64,000 bases of DNA from assembly GCF_000699445.3 (NCBI RefSeq), contig NC_067196.1, positions 48,339,364 to 48,403,363 on the forward strand, in the 5' to 3' direction. The stretch is from Schistosoma haematobium. Lineage: Eukaryota > Platyhelminthes > Trematoda > Strigeidida > Schistosomatidae. The translations under genes and the position numbers were made by a program. Positions 23,801 to 38,800 of this stretch are shown here, one piece after another; position 1 is the first letter of the stretch, and the number at the start of each line of letters is the position of its first letter. Under the pieces are notes generated by a model. It did not search any database. It saw only the letters and a list, made by a program, of their open reading frames with translations, and was not told where the DNA came from.

Positions 23801-26800
23801 CTGACCAATTTAAATATTTTCAAAACTAGTCTTCACATTTGGAAGCACAGCACACATAGGTGGACTATGGTTAGATACATTTTACAAATATATACTCACG
23901 TAGATGATAAGTTTACAACTTAATCAACTACTTAACCGTTTATACTTGGAAAATTTTATATAATTAATTAAATTAACTCAAACGGAGCAGACTAATGTGA
24001 AGTATATTTACCTTTTAATAACCAGAAGGATAATCAGTTAGATCTACTTGTAGTTTCAACTGACAAAAGTTCAAGGGAATCACGCTTGAAACTGAAGATT
24101 CAAATAATCATCAGTTCACTTAGTAATTATGAGTTGTGTATTACTTATTTACAGTCGAAGATTCGAAGACGATTTCCTATTGAGTTTAATGACCGTTTGC
24201 CAAGCGATAATAAGCACCATACATATATGTTTTAGAATAAATTGTTCCTGAAAAAATGTTACGTAATGTATACTATGAGATCTATACACATAACATGTAG
24301 TTTTGATGTTATGCTTCTCCTAAAGAATGTGCTTTTTACCTTATGCCAGAAATTAAACTTTATTTTAAGGTTTTACATGCGAAATATTACTTTAAAAACA
24401 TAATATTTAGGGTCAGATACCTTCAACAAACGGGTCTGATCATATGACATAAAGGTATATTTTACTGAAAAGTGATGGTCAAGAAAAATAGCGCATATGT
24501 AATTAAGACAATCTAAAAACGAGAAACCTTTGATATGTATTTAAGAATCTGTCAAAAACCGGGCCCCAAAACAGCCATAAGACCAAATCAATGAGAAAAA
24601 CAGTTATTTGAAAACAAAATACGCAAATGAAAATGAAAATGAAGAGGACCGAAAACGACTAGGTGAGAGAATGTTTTAAGATGGTGTTAAACCAGACAGA
24701 AATTGATTTTATGATTTTTCTCTTAACTATGTGAAATCACACACTTAATATACAGAAGTACACAAGCCATGAATGCGTTTACGCTAATAATTATTCATTT
24801 TCAACCATCCAAAAAAATATACATGCTATGTAATGAAAATCGATAAATCATTCCAAACAGTAGTGACTAACCGACCAGAATGACTTAATAATCTATAGAC
24901 ATCAAATTTAGTGACTTAGTGTTATGAAGGAACAATGGATTGATAAAATATACGACAATTTGACTGAAGTGGTTAAATAGATAATCAGCTCAAACGAACA
25001 AGTTTTAAATCTTTGTAAGCATAAGACAGAATCATTGGTCAATTAACTAAATATTAAAAAAAAATAATATAACAAAATTTTGAACATCAATGATATCCTG
25101 GATTCTAAAACTACATATAAAAAGAAATGCTTTAACATATAACACTAGGAGGAACTAGATTGAAGCACACAGAGACCTATTAGGAATTGATTTTAGTTAT
25201 CCAAAAGTGAAAATAATCAATACTCCCTACAATGTATGTGCATCTTACCTTGCCTTAAGAGCTAATAACCAATCACCAAATGTATTTAAAGCGATTGATA
25301 ATGAAGTTTGTGATTGTGTCTTATAGTCTGCTTCCTCAGATCGAAAAGAATCCAATAACTTATCCATAGTATAAGTCCACTGAGTAAGACGTTTACCATA
25401 ATGCTATATAAATAAACAGGAAATAAAACTTTTATGTATAAAATTAACATAATATCGAAAACAACGACATAATTGTTGGACATCATTTAAGAGTGTTGAG
25501 CTAAAGTAATTTGCGAAATTGATACAACGATATATTTACTCCGATCAAATACTGGACACACATTGAGTCATCTTATATGTAGTTCAGTTGATTAACAAAG
25601 AAAACAGTGATAAGACATTTTGAGTATTTTTCGTAGGTATAGACACTAAACAATGATAGGTGAATCGAAGCTACGAAGACAGCAAAAATAAGAATAAAAA
25701 AGAAAGGAATGCATTGTTTCACATAACCTATCTATTACTAAATGAACTGAACTTATCCAAAAAAACGCAAATAGGGTATAAATAAACTCTAAATTTGTTT
25801 ACAATAACGACTGGTAGTGAATGTAAAATTACAGGAAAACAAAAGGTACTGATTTTCTATAATAGTTCAGATGAGGTCAAAAAGGATTACAGGAAAAAAT
25901 AGCAATCCTTGAAATGAGGGATTTTAACACGGCATGAAGGGTATTATAATTTATGCCAAAAAATAACGACAAAAATACCTCAGGATGAATAGAACATATT
26001 TTAAGTGTTCTTGCCTTTAAGAATAGTTAAAAAATCTGTTTTTAGTCAATTTATGTAAAGAAACTCCATTTGTGTACTAGGTGGTGAGCCGTATATTAGG
26101 TACGAGGGCTAGTGATACTACATGAAGATAAAAATAGAAGTGAATGGAGCACGGTTCAAACCCGGACAAACGCTTTATCCTTTGGTAATCTACAGGTGCA
26201 TGATAAAACAGAAGTTTACTACTTCGTTTTTTCTCTTTCTATTTAAATATTAAGTCGATGAGGACAGTAGTATCTTCTAGAAGTCTTATTTATTCACCAT
26301 TTATACAGTCAAAGTGCACATAGGTTTATAGACTAATCGTATATCTACAACCGACATATATTAATGGATAATAACAAAATAAACCAGTAATTAAAACATA
26401 AAGTGATACCATGAGATAACTTTTATCAATATCCAGTTGTCGACGCTCGTCCTCCAATTTTTGTGAGCATGGATTTTCATTAACTTGCAAAGCCGAATCC
26501 AAAAGTCCAGTCACAGATTTTTCTTCTAAACGTAATAATAGTTTAATAAGTGGAAACGCGTCCCGACGTATTGACGTTAAAAGAGGGAGAATATCAGCTT
26601 CCTTTACCAACGAACTATCGGGCAAATCCATGACTGAAAATGATGAATAACAAGTGTTTTACAAGCTAGTCTTTTTCACAAAAAAAGGAATGAGAGCATG
26701 TGATGGTTAAAATTGCCGGTGATCACACAGCAACCACAGATGTACTACTAGCCGATATTATTCTCTATGTTAAGTGAATCACAAATGAAATCTCATAGAA

Positions 26801-29800
26801 CAGGTTCCTTTGACCTTTCGAAATCATAAACTCAGTATAACGCAAACGAGTTGTCCTTCTGTTCAACAAAAGGCAAGTATATCTTACAGTAGTTCATTTA
26901 ATTTTTTTCACCTTACTTAAAGGACTAAAATATTTTATTTGAAGGTATCGAATTCGTGTAAATTACAAGAATGCTATCACAGATGTCTAATGATTAATGC
27001 TCACGTAAGAGTAATCCTGATGTGAGATACAGTTTTCGGAATATGTAGTGAATCAGTTGACAAAACGATTAACATAAAAAGCAACCGAAATAAATAAGAT
27101 TTGTCATATATGTCTAATTATCATCTAAGGGCTGAACCACAAAATTAGTAACAATTTTAGCAAATAAATTTATTGTACATTTCTCATTTAAGTCTCGAAA
27201 ATTATATGATTCTATTCCTTTTCATTCATGTTTGACTGCTGATGATATTCTTTTGTGCTGGGATTTCAAGCTGATAAATATCTGCACAATATATCAAAAA
27301 TAAGTGAGCATCTCGATATTTAGTGGCTTTTCACACTACATATTAACCTTCTGTGTTATTGGAAACTACAGAATGAGTAATTGAATTTCAATGATCTGAC
27401 TGAATTAGTTGTAAAGACACATTATAACAAAGGTTGAATTTTGTTCATTTATCAAACACATTACATGAAAACATACCAGAAGCAGCTCCTAATTTAGTAT
27501 GATTATTGTTGCCCCGATTGTAACAATATGCTTCGTTCTGTAAAAATATCGAAAAGTTTATTACAAAAACCCTATAATCACATATCTTTATAAAACTCTT
27601 TTAAAAGTAGTAGACTATATAATTTTAGAAAATCATTTAATGTCTATACAGCTTACTGTCAGATAATTATCCAAGATGAAAACATAGTGACACCAAAGGT
27701 TTAAGAGGTAATTGTAGGATGTTGTACACGACTAAATCATTTCGATGATAACAGCTATCGTTAACTAGTAGTACATCGAATATTAAGAGAAATAAACATG
27801 ATGAAACGAAAGTATATTTGTCTTAAACACAATATGAAAAATTTAAACTTACATGTCAATGACAGCCCTTAAAAAACACTTCATTACACTTGAAGAGAAA
27901 CTAATTACTACAGTAGATTTTACACATTTTATCATTAAGATCAAGACACTTTAGAAGCTGTGGTGGATGCCAGCTAAAACTGTTTCATTGAGTATTATTT
28001 ACTTTATAGATAATAAGAAATGAATCATAACTACAGTGGGAACCCATCAGCATTTAACAAAAAAATCAACTTATTATTGACAATAGTAAGGAAATTTAAA
28101 TAGCCACTACCAAGAGAAACAAATATTTTGTTACAAGTAATCAGTTTCGCAGATCATGGAACTTTGTCTTTGAGCTTTCAACTATGATATAAAATTATCC
28201 TACAGAAAATAAAAACCATTGCAAACTCAAAATGACCAACTCAACTATCTTCAAACACAACGTCATGTAGGCAATTATATGTAATCTTTATTCATAAGCT
28301 AAAAAGTATGACGACAAACATCACTTTGATAACATGGACCAAATTATTTCTATTTATGGTGTGATAACCTAATTATAACATCTTCACGTCATCTGTGTTG
28401 ATTTACTAAAGCGTAATTAAAATAGATAATAATTTGAAGAAAGGGATGCAAAAACTGCACGTTAAGTTAATAAACTAACATTATTTACTATTGTATCAGG
28501 ATGTGCAGGTGTATGCAATTCAAGAAAATCAATATTAGCACAAGACGAATCACACTTCTGTACCTCAATAGTTTGTTCCCAGGATTTCACTGATTCTGGA
28601 GAATAAGAATTATTTTGACTGACAGATAAATTGTTTATTAGTATGGAAATTTCTGAATGATGTGAGGGATGTAAAGAGACCTGGAATTTTAATAAAAAAT
28701 GCAGATAAAGTTGTGTCGAAGAATAAGAATGATACATTTGTGGAAAGTGAAACTATTTAAGGACAATAATATTCATCCTAAATCAAGCTACCTCCCAACT
28801 TTAGAATACAGAATTGGTGCTAGTTATTTGAAGTAAAACGACAAGAAATGTAATATTCTATCATGCGTAGTAGGACTAATCGAGGATAATTATCAACGAC
28901 AATGCTCATTCTCTGTAAATTCGCAACTATGACTCTAGAGATGCTATTAATCGCTACTGACTAAGTAAATTTTCAGAAAAAAACGAACACAAGTCAGCGG
29001 TTTTCAGGCTACAGCATAATGCTTTTTCCACTGTTCTTGTATTCATATAATGAGCCGACAGTTTTGACTACAAATATTTTGTAGTCTCGGGTCCTAAGAA
29101 ACACTTAAAAAGAGCGAATAACTAATAATCGAATATCTTAGGGTACGACAGACGATATGTGGGGTCAGTTGACGGTTGAGAACAAGCCAGTGATAAGCTG
29201 GTTCAATTATCACTCAATCGACATATAAATATTACAATGAAAAGTGGTAAACCTACCTCTGCGTGAGATTTTTGTTGTGAGTTAACAATTTGACTGAGAT
29301 GCTGAACGTGGGGTTCAGTTAACTGAAAACGAGGAGAAACTAATGCCTCAGCAGCAAGGGTAAGTGGAGAGCAGGGAAGAATAGATCCATTCAATGTGTC
29401 GGCTGATTCATTACTTGGCAACAGTGATGGGGAATCAGACTTTGCAACTTTAACGGGAAATAAGAACTAGTTACTAATTATCAATAAAGTGACAAATTTT
29501 GAATGATACAAAATGATGGGGTATGTAGTAAAAATTTGTCCTAGGAAGAGATAAACATAGGTCAATTGGAGAGCTTAACCATGAACTCCCAATACCATGT
29601 GAACCCTAAATAAAAACTTGATAAATTTTCATCATCAATAACTTCAAAGATTGAGTAAACTTTTTATGCATGAATTCTACACTTTAACAATGTACGTTGG
29701 GATAGTATGAGATCTAGCAATCATTGAACGAATTTTAATTGCTTCACTATACAACTCAGAACAGTCAAGTGCTTCATCTAAGCGGATACCAGAAGTTAGA

Positions 29801-32800
29801 CATTTTTATGTTCTGGGTTCTTATTTTGTTTAATATTTATGCAGAAACAAGTACGTTAAACACTTTATTCATAAATGAAAGAGGAATTATTTATACAATT
29901 CATTTTAGATATGAAAGTGACAATGAACCAAAATCATGGTAAATAAGTTTTTTAGATGAAATAACTGCGGAACTTGATAAGTATAGTACTTACTTACGCC
30001 TATTACCCCTCGTGGAGGGGCATAGGCCGTCCACTAGCATTTCCCATCGGTAAGTATAGTAGTCAGTTTAAAATTAGATATTTGAAATGTAAACTTCAAC
30101 TGGCAATTTAATGAGTTTACCAACAGAAAATCATTGGTTACCTACACGATTTTTTAATCACAAGAGAATGTGATTGTAGTTTATTTGATCGAGGCTCATT
30201 CTATCTGAAAGAACAGTGTTATATAGTTCGTGTAAACTATTTACAGAAAAAAAAGAGAAAATGTAGTTTTTTCACAAGGCAAAGAATATGTTAGAAATGC
30301 TATGAAATAAATATTTCATGAAAGTAACACTTGAAGCGCAAACTTTAAATAGCTACAGATAACTCCAAGATGAAGATTGAAAGGTGGAATTAAATTAGTT
30401 AGAAACAGTCAATTCAAAGTATAAAAGTTAAGCGAGTAATTTAGTATAAAACTTAATAACTGGAAAAATGAACCAGAAGAGAGTGGTACGTTACCTTCCA
30501 TGGTCAACATTTTACCAATATTAGTTTTGTGGTTTTCGGGAAAACAGGCAGTAAACTAACATAACCCAAATTTAATAGTCGAATGTTAAAATAAAAAAAA
30601 CATGATTTTGGTAACCTCAAATACTGCTGCTTACACAATCGAAACAAATGACAGTTGTGATTTTAAAAATAAAAGTTATCGTTATCAAGACTTTAAATTG
30701 GTTTACTTCCATCGAAACATTACTCTAGGGGCTTAATTCTCAGATTAGCAAAAAATAGACACGTGCAGAAAAAGATACGGAAGCTTTTTTACAAATAGTA
30801 AACTTACTTTGTAAATCACCCAAATCATCCCATTCCAGTCCATCAGCATTATTATCGTCCCTATGAATGTTAGAGGGTTTTTCATCGAAATGAACATGGA
30901 TACCATACACCAGACCATGGTCCTTATGAACATGATTAAAGTTCTTTGATATTTCAACATGTTCAGAATTATTATTACCATTGATACTATGATTATCGTT
31001 TGAATTATTCGGAGGAATAATTATTGATAAAAGATCAGGGGATTGTTGAGAATTGGAACGAAATAGATTTGACTTGAATTCGGTAGTTGGTAATAACTCT
31101 GAGCAGGTAGTGCCATTCAAATTATAATTCGCTGTTTCACGTAGATCAACAGTATTTGGATTTGAATGGTGATCTATACGGGGTAACAAAGACGAAAATG
31201 AATTTCTTCGTAACTTTCTATAATTGTATTGTTTAGGACTAGTTAAAGTGCCAGGGGAAGAAAAACCACATGTTGCTATGAATTGAAGACGTTGATGATC
31301 CTTTGAGGAAAAAATACCAATGGGCATCTTAAATATATCTTCTCCACTCCAAGAATTAAGCCGAATTCGATTTGCAGAAGAGCTATTGAAAGGAAAGAGA
31401 GAAGATAAAAAAGTAGGGATGGTAAAATCAGAACAAAATACACTACACACAAAACAGTTAATTGATGCAGAACCTGATAACAGTTCTTAAAAGCCATATT
31501 TTATGTATGAGACTTAGTGAATATAAAGAACCTCTAAACCAATACATGGAGTCAAGTGTGTACAAAAACCAAGTTAACTTATACACAACATGATTTTCCA
31601 AAAGAGCTCACATGCAGATTTTAGTGGAATCGAATAAACTTAAGGTTATCAAGGATACGCAAAAATGTTTTTTAACACAATGCATTCGACGAACTATGTA
31701 CAGACTATGAAAAAACTAAATGACTACATAGTAAGGTAAACGGATATTCAGCCATTGTAACACCTAATATTCAACCAGAATTTGGTGCGAACAATTTTTA
31801 AGATATTATTGCGAATTCGATAGCTTCTCAACTGAAGCACTTTGAAGGTTCTACACCCTGAGATTTATCACCTATTTAGAAAAAATGTACGAAAACAGAA
31901 TACAAATCGTAGATTAAAACAAAAGACCTAATATCAAATTAACTCTGGTTTGGCCATACACTGGTCCGTCTCATTGAATGGTTCAATACTACTTCTTTCA
32001 TAACACCATACAAAACATTGACATACAACATCTAAGATCGCGTTTATTGAGAAATAATCAGAGACATCATACCAGGTTTACATGTCACAATTTCTGTATA
32101 AAAGATAATAATCCACATAAAGAACAAAACAGTATCATCTACAAACAACTTCATACAGTCTGATAGATAAATCAGAGTGATGAATCGAAAATACCACTTT
32201 CTACTATAGACAGAAAAAGTATTACAGTTGATAAAAAATTATTCAACGAAATCGTTGTCTGATTAAACAAAGATGACAAGATTAATTCAAAGATCTTAGT
32301 GATATAATATATCGAACATTGCTTAAATATCAATAGAAAAAATTCGATGATAAAGAAACTCACATAAAAATTAATAAACAAAAATAAAGTCTCAAATAAA
32401 ATAATTTCCAAGTTGCATTCAATTTCTCAAAATAAATGGAAACAAACAGCTGTTCAGATAAATGGAAAATATGTAAACACAAAAATAATCTATGCAGAAT
32501 AAATAGTCCTATATGTCAAGGTTAGATACAATTGTATGTGATAGCGTGGGTGCTAGCTATTTGATTAGACAATTTTATATAAGCTAGATAAAGCTTAATC
32601 CATATAAACATAAATAAATCCATAAATGAGAAACATGAAAAGTAAGGCTATGAATATATATAAATATAACTGATCACTTTAAACAAAAAATGATCTAAAC
32701 AGATTTAATTACATATCATTATTAATTGCGATAAAAAAGCGGACTTGCTAATCAGGAACGAAAACAAAGAAAATTCAACTGCTTAACAAACTTAGCCGAT

Positions 32801-35800
32801 GCTTAATAATGACAGTTTGATTATAGTTCAAAATAAAACCGTCCATTTCCAGTTGTTTGAGTAATGGATGTTAGTTATAATGAAACTCATTTACCAAGTA
32901 CAAGTTTATTTAGTTTTCAAACAGACATCAAGTGCAAAGACAAATGATACTCTCAACACTCCAAACCGAAGGACATGGAACGGAGTTCGAACCGGCGAAC
33001 TACTGGTTGAAAATCGAGTAATTTAGTCAGTAATTCAGCAGTTGCGTTAAAGTAATTTATCAATATTGTGGTTTACAGAACTAGGCACCATGCAGGCTCT
33101 CTGAGACCTGGATGGCGCAGCTTCAGCTTGTAGAGCGACCACTTAGATATCAAGATCCTTGGTGACCCACGGTAACAAAAAACATTTTACTTAACTTCAG
33201 GTAAACTAAAATCTCATGAATTTTTGATTGCATTGTATTGTAACACTATTGTTGGATAGTGTGACAGTCAACATAAAAAATAATTCTACTGAGAAATAGT
33301 AGAGAGAGGTAAATCATGACCTCGGAAAAAACAACTACAATATAGAGAGGTACACTTTGGAAGAAGAATGCGCAATCGTTTTTTGAAATATTGAATTTCA
33401 AACAATTAAATTAACTGTAGTTTACATCGCAAATTGATTTTGTTTAAATAATCATTGAGAATCAACGAACACTAGACAGTTATTTCATTCTCGCATGAGA
33501 CTTCTTGGTGACACGCACGTACAACAACTGGGGTCGAACCAATGACCTTTAAGCTTCAGGGAGAGTGAGTCGCATACTAAAGTGAAAAAGCCAACCAATA
33601 CTTCCAGACGACTGTTTGGTTAAAGTCAGTCCACGAAGTTACTTACAAGTTGAGCAATATCCGCTGTATTGTATATTCATTATCCTCTAAGTACATATTA
33701 TACAGCTAGTAATACAGTATTTCAGGTTAAAAGTACTTTTACTAGTCTTTAAAAAAGACAAAATCGCAAAAAACTTTTTTGTTAAATCAAACAGACATAT
33801 CCACCTAACTGGTTATATCAACCTAATACATGGCGTCTATGAAAAGACTAATTACAAGAACATGTATAGTAAGACTACCACATAACATTAAAAAATTGCA
33901 CTATGACAATGAGTCGCTTGGACTAGGTAAATCAGTGAGATTCAATGGAAAAAAATTACATATTCTTCAACATATAAAAACTAATTTTCTTTCTTAATCA
34001 CCCTCAACATGGCTAATAATTTGTGGATCAGATAAATGTACATTTTATTGTGATGGAATAAACGCCGATAAAATTTCAAACTAACCATTTGCGTTTCAAT
34101 CCAGAATCACTGGAATGAAAACGTGAATAAAGAGAACCCAAATCATGAGTATCTGCTACATGCATGCTCAGGTTATCACGGTTAAAATCTTCTAAGGAAT
34201 TTGTTTGTTCGAAACAAATATCAAACGGACATTTCGGCTGTTTTGCAGAGTATTTATATTTATTAGTCTTGTCATTATCATTATCGTCACTCTTCCCATT
34301 AGGCTCCATAGAAGAACTGACCAATTTAGTTGGTGTACGATTATAAATTTCATGGAATAAACCAGAAGGTGAATCACTGATTGCGTCTGAATCATTTGAA
34401 TCTGAGAATAACGAAAATCTTTTGAGCGATATACATGATTATAAAAACGAGAACATCTACTGCAGTGTAAAATAAAATGATTGAGTGAAAAATTAAATGA
34501 AACTGACGTAAAGTGACCGAGTATTTTGAAAAACCTATTGTTTATTATTATTATTGGTGATGACTTTATTCAGTATTATATGTTTAGAACAACATAAAAT
34601 AGGTGGCATGCTTTATTTACTAATGAACTACCTACATGACATTATCCAATGTGGGTTAAATGCGACTAAAAACCTCAAAGTTAGCTAATGACAAAAACCA
34701 AATGAAAAGTTCAGGAGCATAAACTACTCCAGACTTCATGAACTGCGTACGAGACACTTATCATAACAAAATAACCAGGAAAATCATGACAAGATTCTTT
34801 GGATAATTTTAAATAAGTATAGATAGCATCGAAAACTAACGACTGTTTACAAAACATTTTCCAATAAATTTCAATCGTCATACCAGGATTGATATCTTTG
34901 AACATAGTTAAGTATGTGCATTTAATATACTGTGTTTACATGAACATAACTTCCTAAAAACCCATGAAAGTTTGCAGCGCTGTTTAGATCAGATAATGCA
35001 ATTTTAAATAAAGTTTTATATCTGTCGAGCAAAGCATAGAAATAGACCTTAAATCCAAGATTGAAAATTATGTCGAAGTGGGGTTTTAGAACTGTATCAA
35101 CTGGGGTATTACTGACTACAAAACAGAAACCCAGAGAATTTTTATTGAATGATTGTCCTCATCTAATAATGTCAAAAAATAAACTGTTTTAGTTGAAATC
35201 CCTTTTCTATATCCATTAGGTCGTAAGAGTTACCTCAATCTAAATTACTGTTAATAATCCGTAATTAAGTAATCATTATCTAAATTTAATTTTCTCCAGA
35301 TAATGTACTATTTGTTTAATGACTATAGACATACAAACCAGTCTTTTTAAAATATTTGATCAATTCGTTTTTGTTTCATTTTATTTTTGCATTCAATCGC
35401 TTTCCCTATATATATACTCATTTTTATCACTATAATCACAAAAATATGAAATCTATAGAACAGAGTATTTTCAGTCCGAAATTTCGTGTATCCTTCTATA
35501 ACAGTATTATTGACATAAGTTATTAATCAAGTATAAATTGTGTGCTCGAGTTCTAGTCGCAAACTTTGTAAAAAAAAAGCTAATATTACTGTTACCCAGG
35601 GTCCAAATAAATAGAACGGATTTAAAAAATGCAACTAGGAAGTTAAAAGTCGAATGACCACAAAACCACCTCTTCTTACGACAAACATTGCAAATATACC
35701 TAGAACAAAGTAATACAAAAAGAGAGTCCAGATCACCAGTCAGAAGCTAGAACGAATCACTGGTCAAAATGAGTGTGACGGACGATTATTGATTACGTAA

Positions 35801-38800
35801 GTGATGAAAGTTATTAGTTGCGCAATCTCAGGTTGATCTATAGACGTTTCAGTCTATCAAAATTAGCTAACTGGACTCAATTATATTAAATAACGTGATT
35901 GTTTAAAATGAATTAACTCCGGGCCTATACCTAATCCGCAAAACTAAATGGATGAAATTGCTTTTCTGCGTTTACGCGACTTTAACATGAATGCAGATAT
36001 CAACTGTTGATAGGTACAAACGATGTCTAATCATCTAGGTTGTTAATCACTTATTTCAAATCCTATACTTCAAACTTAAAAACCTACTTACCTGTATTGG
36101 CAGTCCATAAACAGTCCGAGGATTGAGAAAGAATATTATCATTTACAGAAGAAAATGATTTTCTATTTTTGGACTTCGTAGTGAATAAATCAGAAATAAC
36201 AAAATTAGAATTAGATAAACCTAATTGGTCTACTGCTTGACAAGTTAGGAATTGGTCAGCATCACTTGCAAATCCTGATTCTGAACAACACAGTGAATAT
36301 ACACTGGAAGTTGAATAATCGATCCGATTGTTCACATCAAAATTCAGCTGGAATCAATGTTTGAAACCATGAAATTTAACAAAAGAAAAACAAACAATAA
36401 TTCATTTTATGAAGTTAATGCAAATCGTCACTGCTAGCCAAAATCAATAAAAATAAAGAAAACTAATCAGTATACATCAAGGACATCATTTACTGAACAT
36501 AGCCAGCGTCCTTAACATTGCAAATAACTAGTCAGATAAACAATAAATCACTAGTGGGAGCTTATCTTAACCTTCAATAAACTTAGCTTAGAGGAGTACC
36601 CAATTTGAGATGAATGTTTGATGTATACAATCAAAAAGAGAATGTCACACTAGTCAAAAGACCAATAATAAAAGTAAAGCACTACATTGAATCGAAATGT
36701 TTAAGCTGCGTAATATAATCCAGAAACTCCTCTGACTTAAGATGAACATCGACCGTAGGGAAATAAGCAGTTTCGTATTTACTTATGGAATACTTCCAAA
36801 GTGTAACAAAATGATTCATTTATTATTCTAGACGTAAAACAATTGATAACAATGTCACGTATGTTGTTGATCTACAATAACTGAATATGTATGACAAAGC
36901 ACAGAACATTTCTTTTAGTTCAATCACAAAGTAAAATTCTTTCACTGTAAAGTTGCCTACAAAGTGACTTGTGCAAATTTAGTTTCTAAACACTCAATGA
37001 GTCCTATTTTCGTTTCACCGATGAAATCCTCTGAAAATTGCAGTTCATCAACCTTCGATAAACCTCTCCTAGCAAATGATTTCTGGATAAAAACAACTAT
37101 CGAGTGTTCTTTTTAATTTGTAGACAGGAAAAAGGAAACCACTGTATTTAAAAATATATGCTCGTGAGGAAACTACTGAATATGCAGGAAACACAGTGAT
37201 TAATGAAACAGTATCATTAAGTTTCACAACTCAACTTTAAATGCATTAATTCTCAACTGAATCAGAAAATTGAAATCTAAATTAAACTAATTTGCGTCAG
37301 TAACGATGTTTATGTTTGGCTTTGACATTGCATTTAAATGAAAGAGCAGATGATACTACCTGGTCCCCAAAACGGAGTGGATAGAATAGGGTTCAAATAT
37401 ATGACCCAATTTTGTTAACTATTATATAAGCATGTTATTAAAGTAAATAAATAAGTATATATTAAACACTTGTCCACTTAAGTTACTCAATGTCTGTTGG
37501 CCAGATATCATCAGCAACAACCTACTCTGGCAGAGAACAAACTAACTTCCAGATGAAGAGAAAATAGGGAAAGACGCGGGAGGTAGATAGGACATTGCAC
37601 TATTTGTATGAACTAATGGTTCTTTTTGTACCTGATTGCCCACTGATTCCAAATTCCAAATATAATACATTTGTGCTCATCTAGTTCTACTTGCTGTAAA
37701 TTGTACTATTTCGGGAATTCCAAGTTAGTACAATAATTAGAATATTTCTAATATTTCGAATATTTACATTGGCGCCACGATGGAGCCTGTGATTGAACAG
37801 TTGGATATACATTCGAATTCGGAAGCTTTCAAAGATTACATGAATAGGTTTGAAATCTAGAGTATGACAAGGAAAGAAGTTAAGGATAATGAAATAATAG
37901 CCCATTTCCTTACATTCATCAGAAAGGATGCTCTTATTAAGGAATTTGGTATTTCCAGATAAACTTACTTCACTTCCCTATGCAACTCTCAAAGAACTAC
38001 TAAATCATGTAGAGTACTGTCTTCGAATGCTGTGAAAGAGCGAAATTTCACAAAATGATTCGCCACGACAACCAAAAGGTCAGAGAATATATCCTTGAAT
38101 TGCAGTGTAATTTTGGTGATCAACTTCATGTACAGCTGTGTGACTGGTTTATTGTAGTAATTAGCATACCAAATGTAGAAAAAAAGCTTATGCAAATGTC
38201 GAAATGTTCCTCTCAACATCCTAGAACTGTGTGTATTAATTATGAGGCAGTGCATGAAATTTACTTCCAGGACATCAAGAATTTTACTACGTTACCTAGT
38301 TGTCCTAATCCGATGCGTACTTAAGGTCACACAGGTAGGCGTAGACGATAATCCTTATTTTCGTGAAAACATGAATAGCAATTCATTCAAGAATTGCAAA
38401 GCAGGTTACAGAGGTGAGCACAAGTTTGGTAAATGTTTATCCTGGAGTAAATTTCACTCACGTAAGTCATATGTCTTTCATCATGCTAAATGCTTTAAGT
38501 ATGTTAAAAGGGGACACATTCAGTCGGTTCGTAAAACTACTGTTCATTTCGTCGCAAGTAATACTAAACGTTTTAATTCATAGGTTAAAAGCCATTAATG
38601 AGGAGCTGTCAGCCCTTAATACTAACTCGAAAGTACAAAACTTAACTCTCCTTTTCAATAAACACACTAAAGCAACTCGAAATGTTGATATACCGTGCAT
38701 CCAGCATAATAGCACTTTTATATACGACTCTAAAACCATGGCCGACCTTTTTAGTAGTATATTCGCGAATGGTGTAGAAAACATAAGTGGCTATGCTTCA

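Larger units (their letters stand above)
31443..34085 (-). other. Intron of the split gene with tRNA-like repeats
   Basis: Holds only tRNA-like fragments (about 32.99, 33.11 and 33.53 kb). The exons on either side join in phase 2, so no extra exon is required. Confidence 0.55.

Noticed and set aside
34086..34401. C2H2 zinc finger in the acidic exon
   Set aside because: One Cys pair and later His residues occur, but spacing and hydrophobic core do not fit the family.
34711..34905. 64-codon minus-strand frame between two exons of the split gene
   Set aside because: The flanking exons already join in phase, and no good acceptor precedes it.
37695..37768. A 74-bp unit starting TGTAAAT and ending ATTTACA, read as a whole LTR
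   Set aside because: Too short for an LTR and no second copy was found; only its 3' end beside the primer-binding-like site is retained as a possible LTR border.
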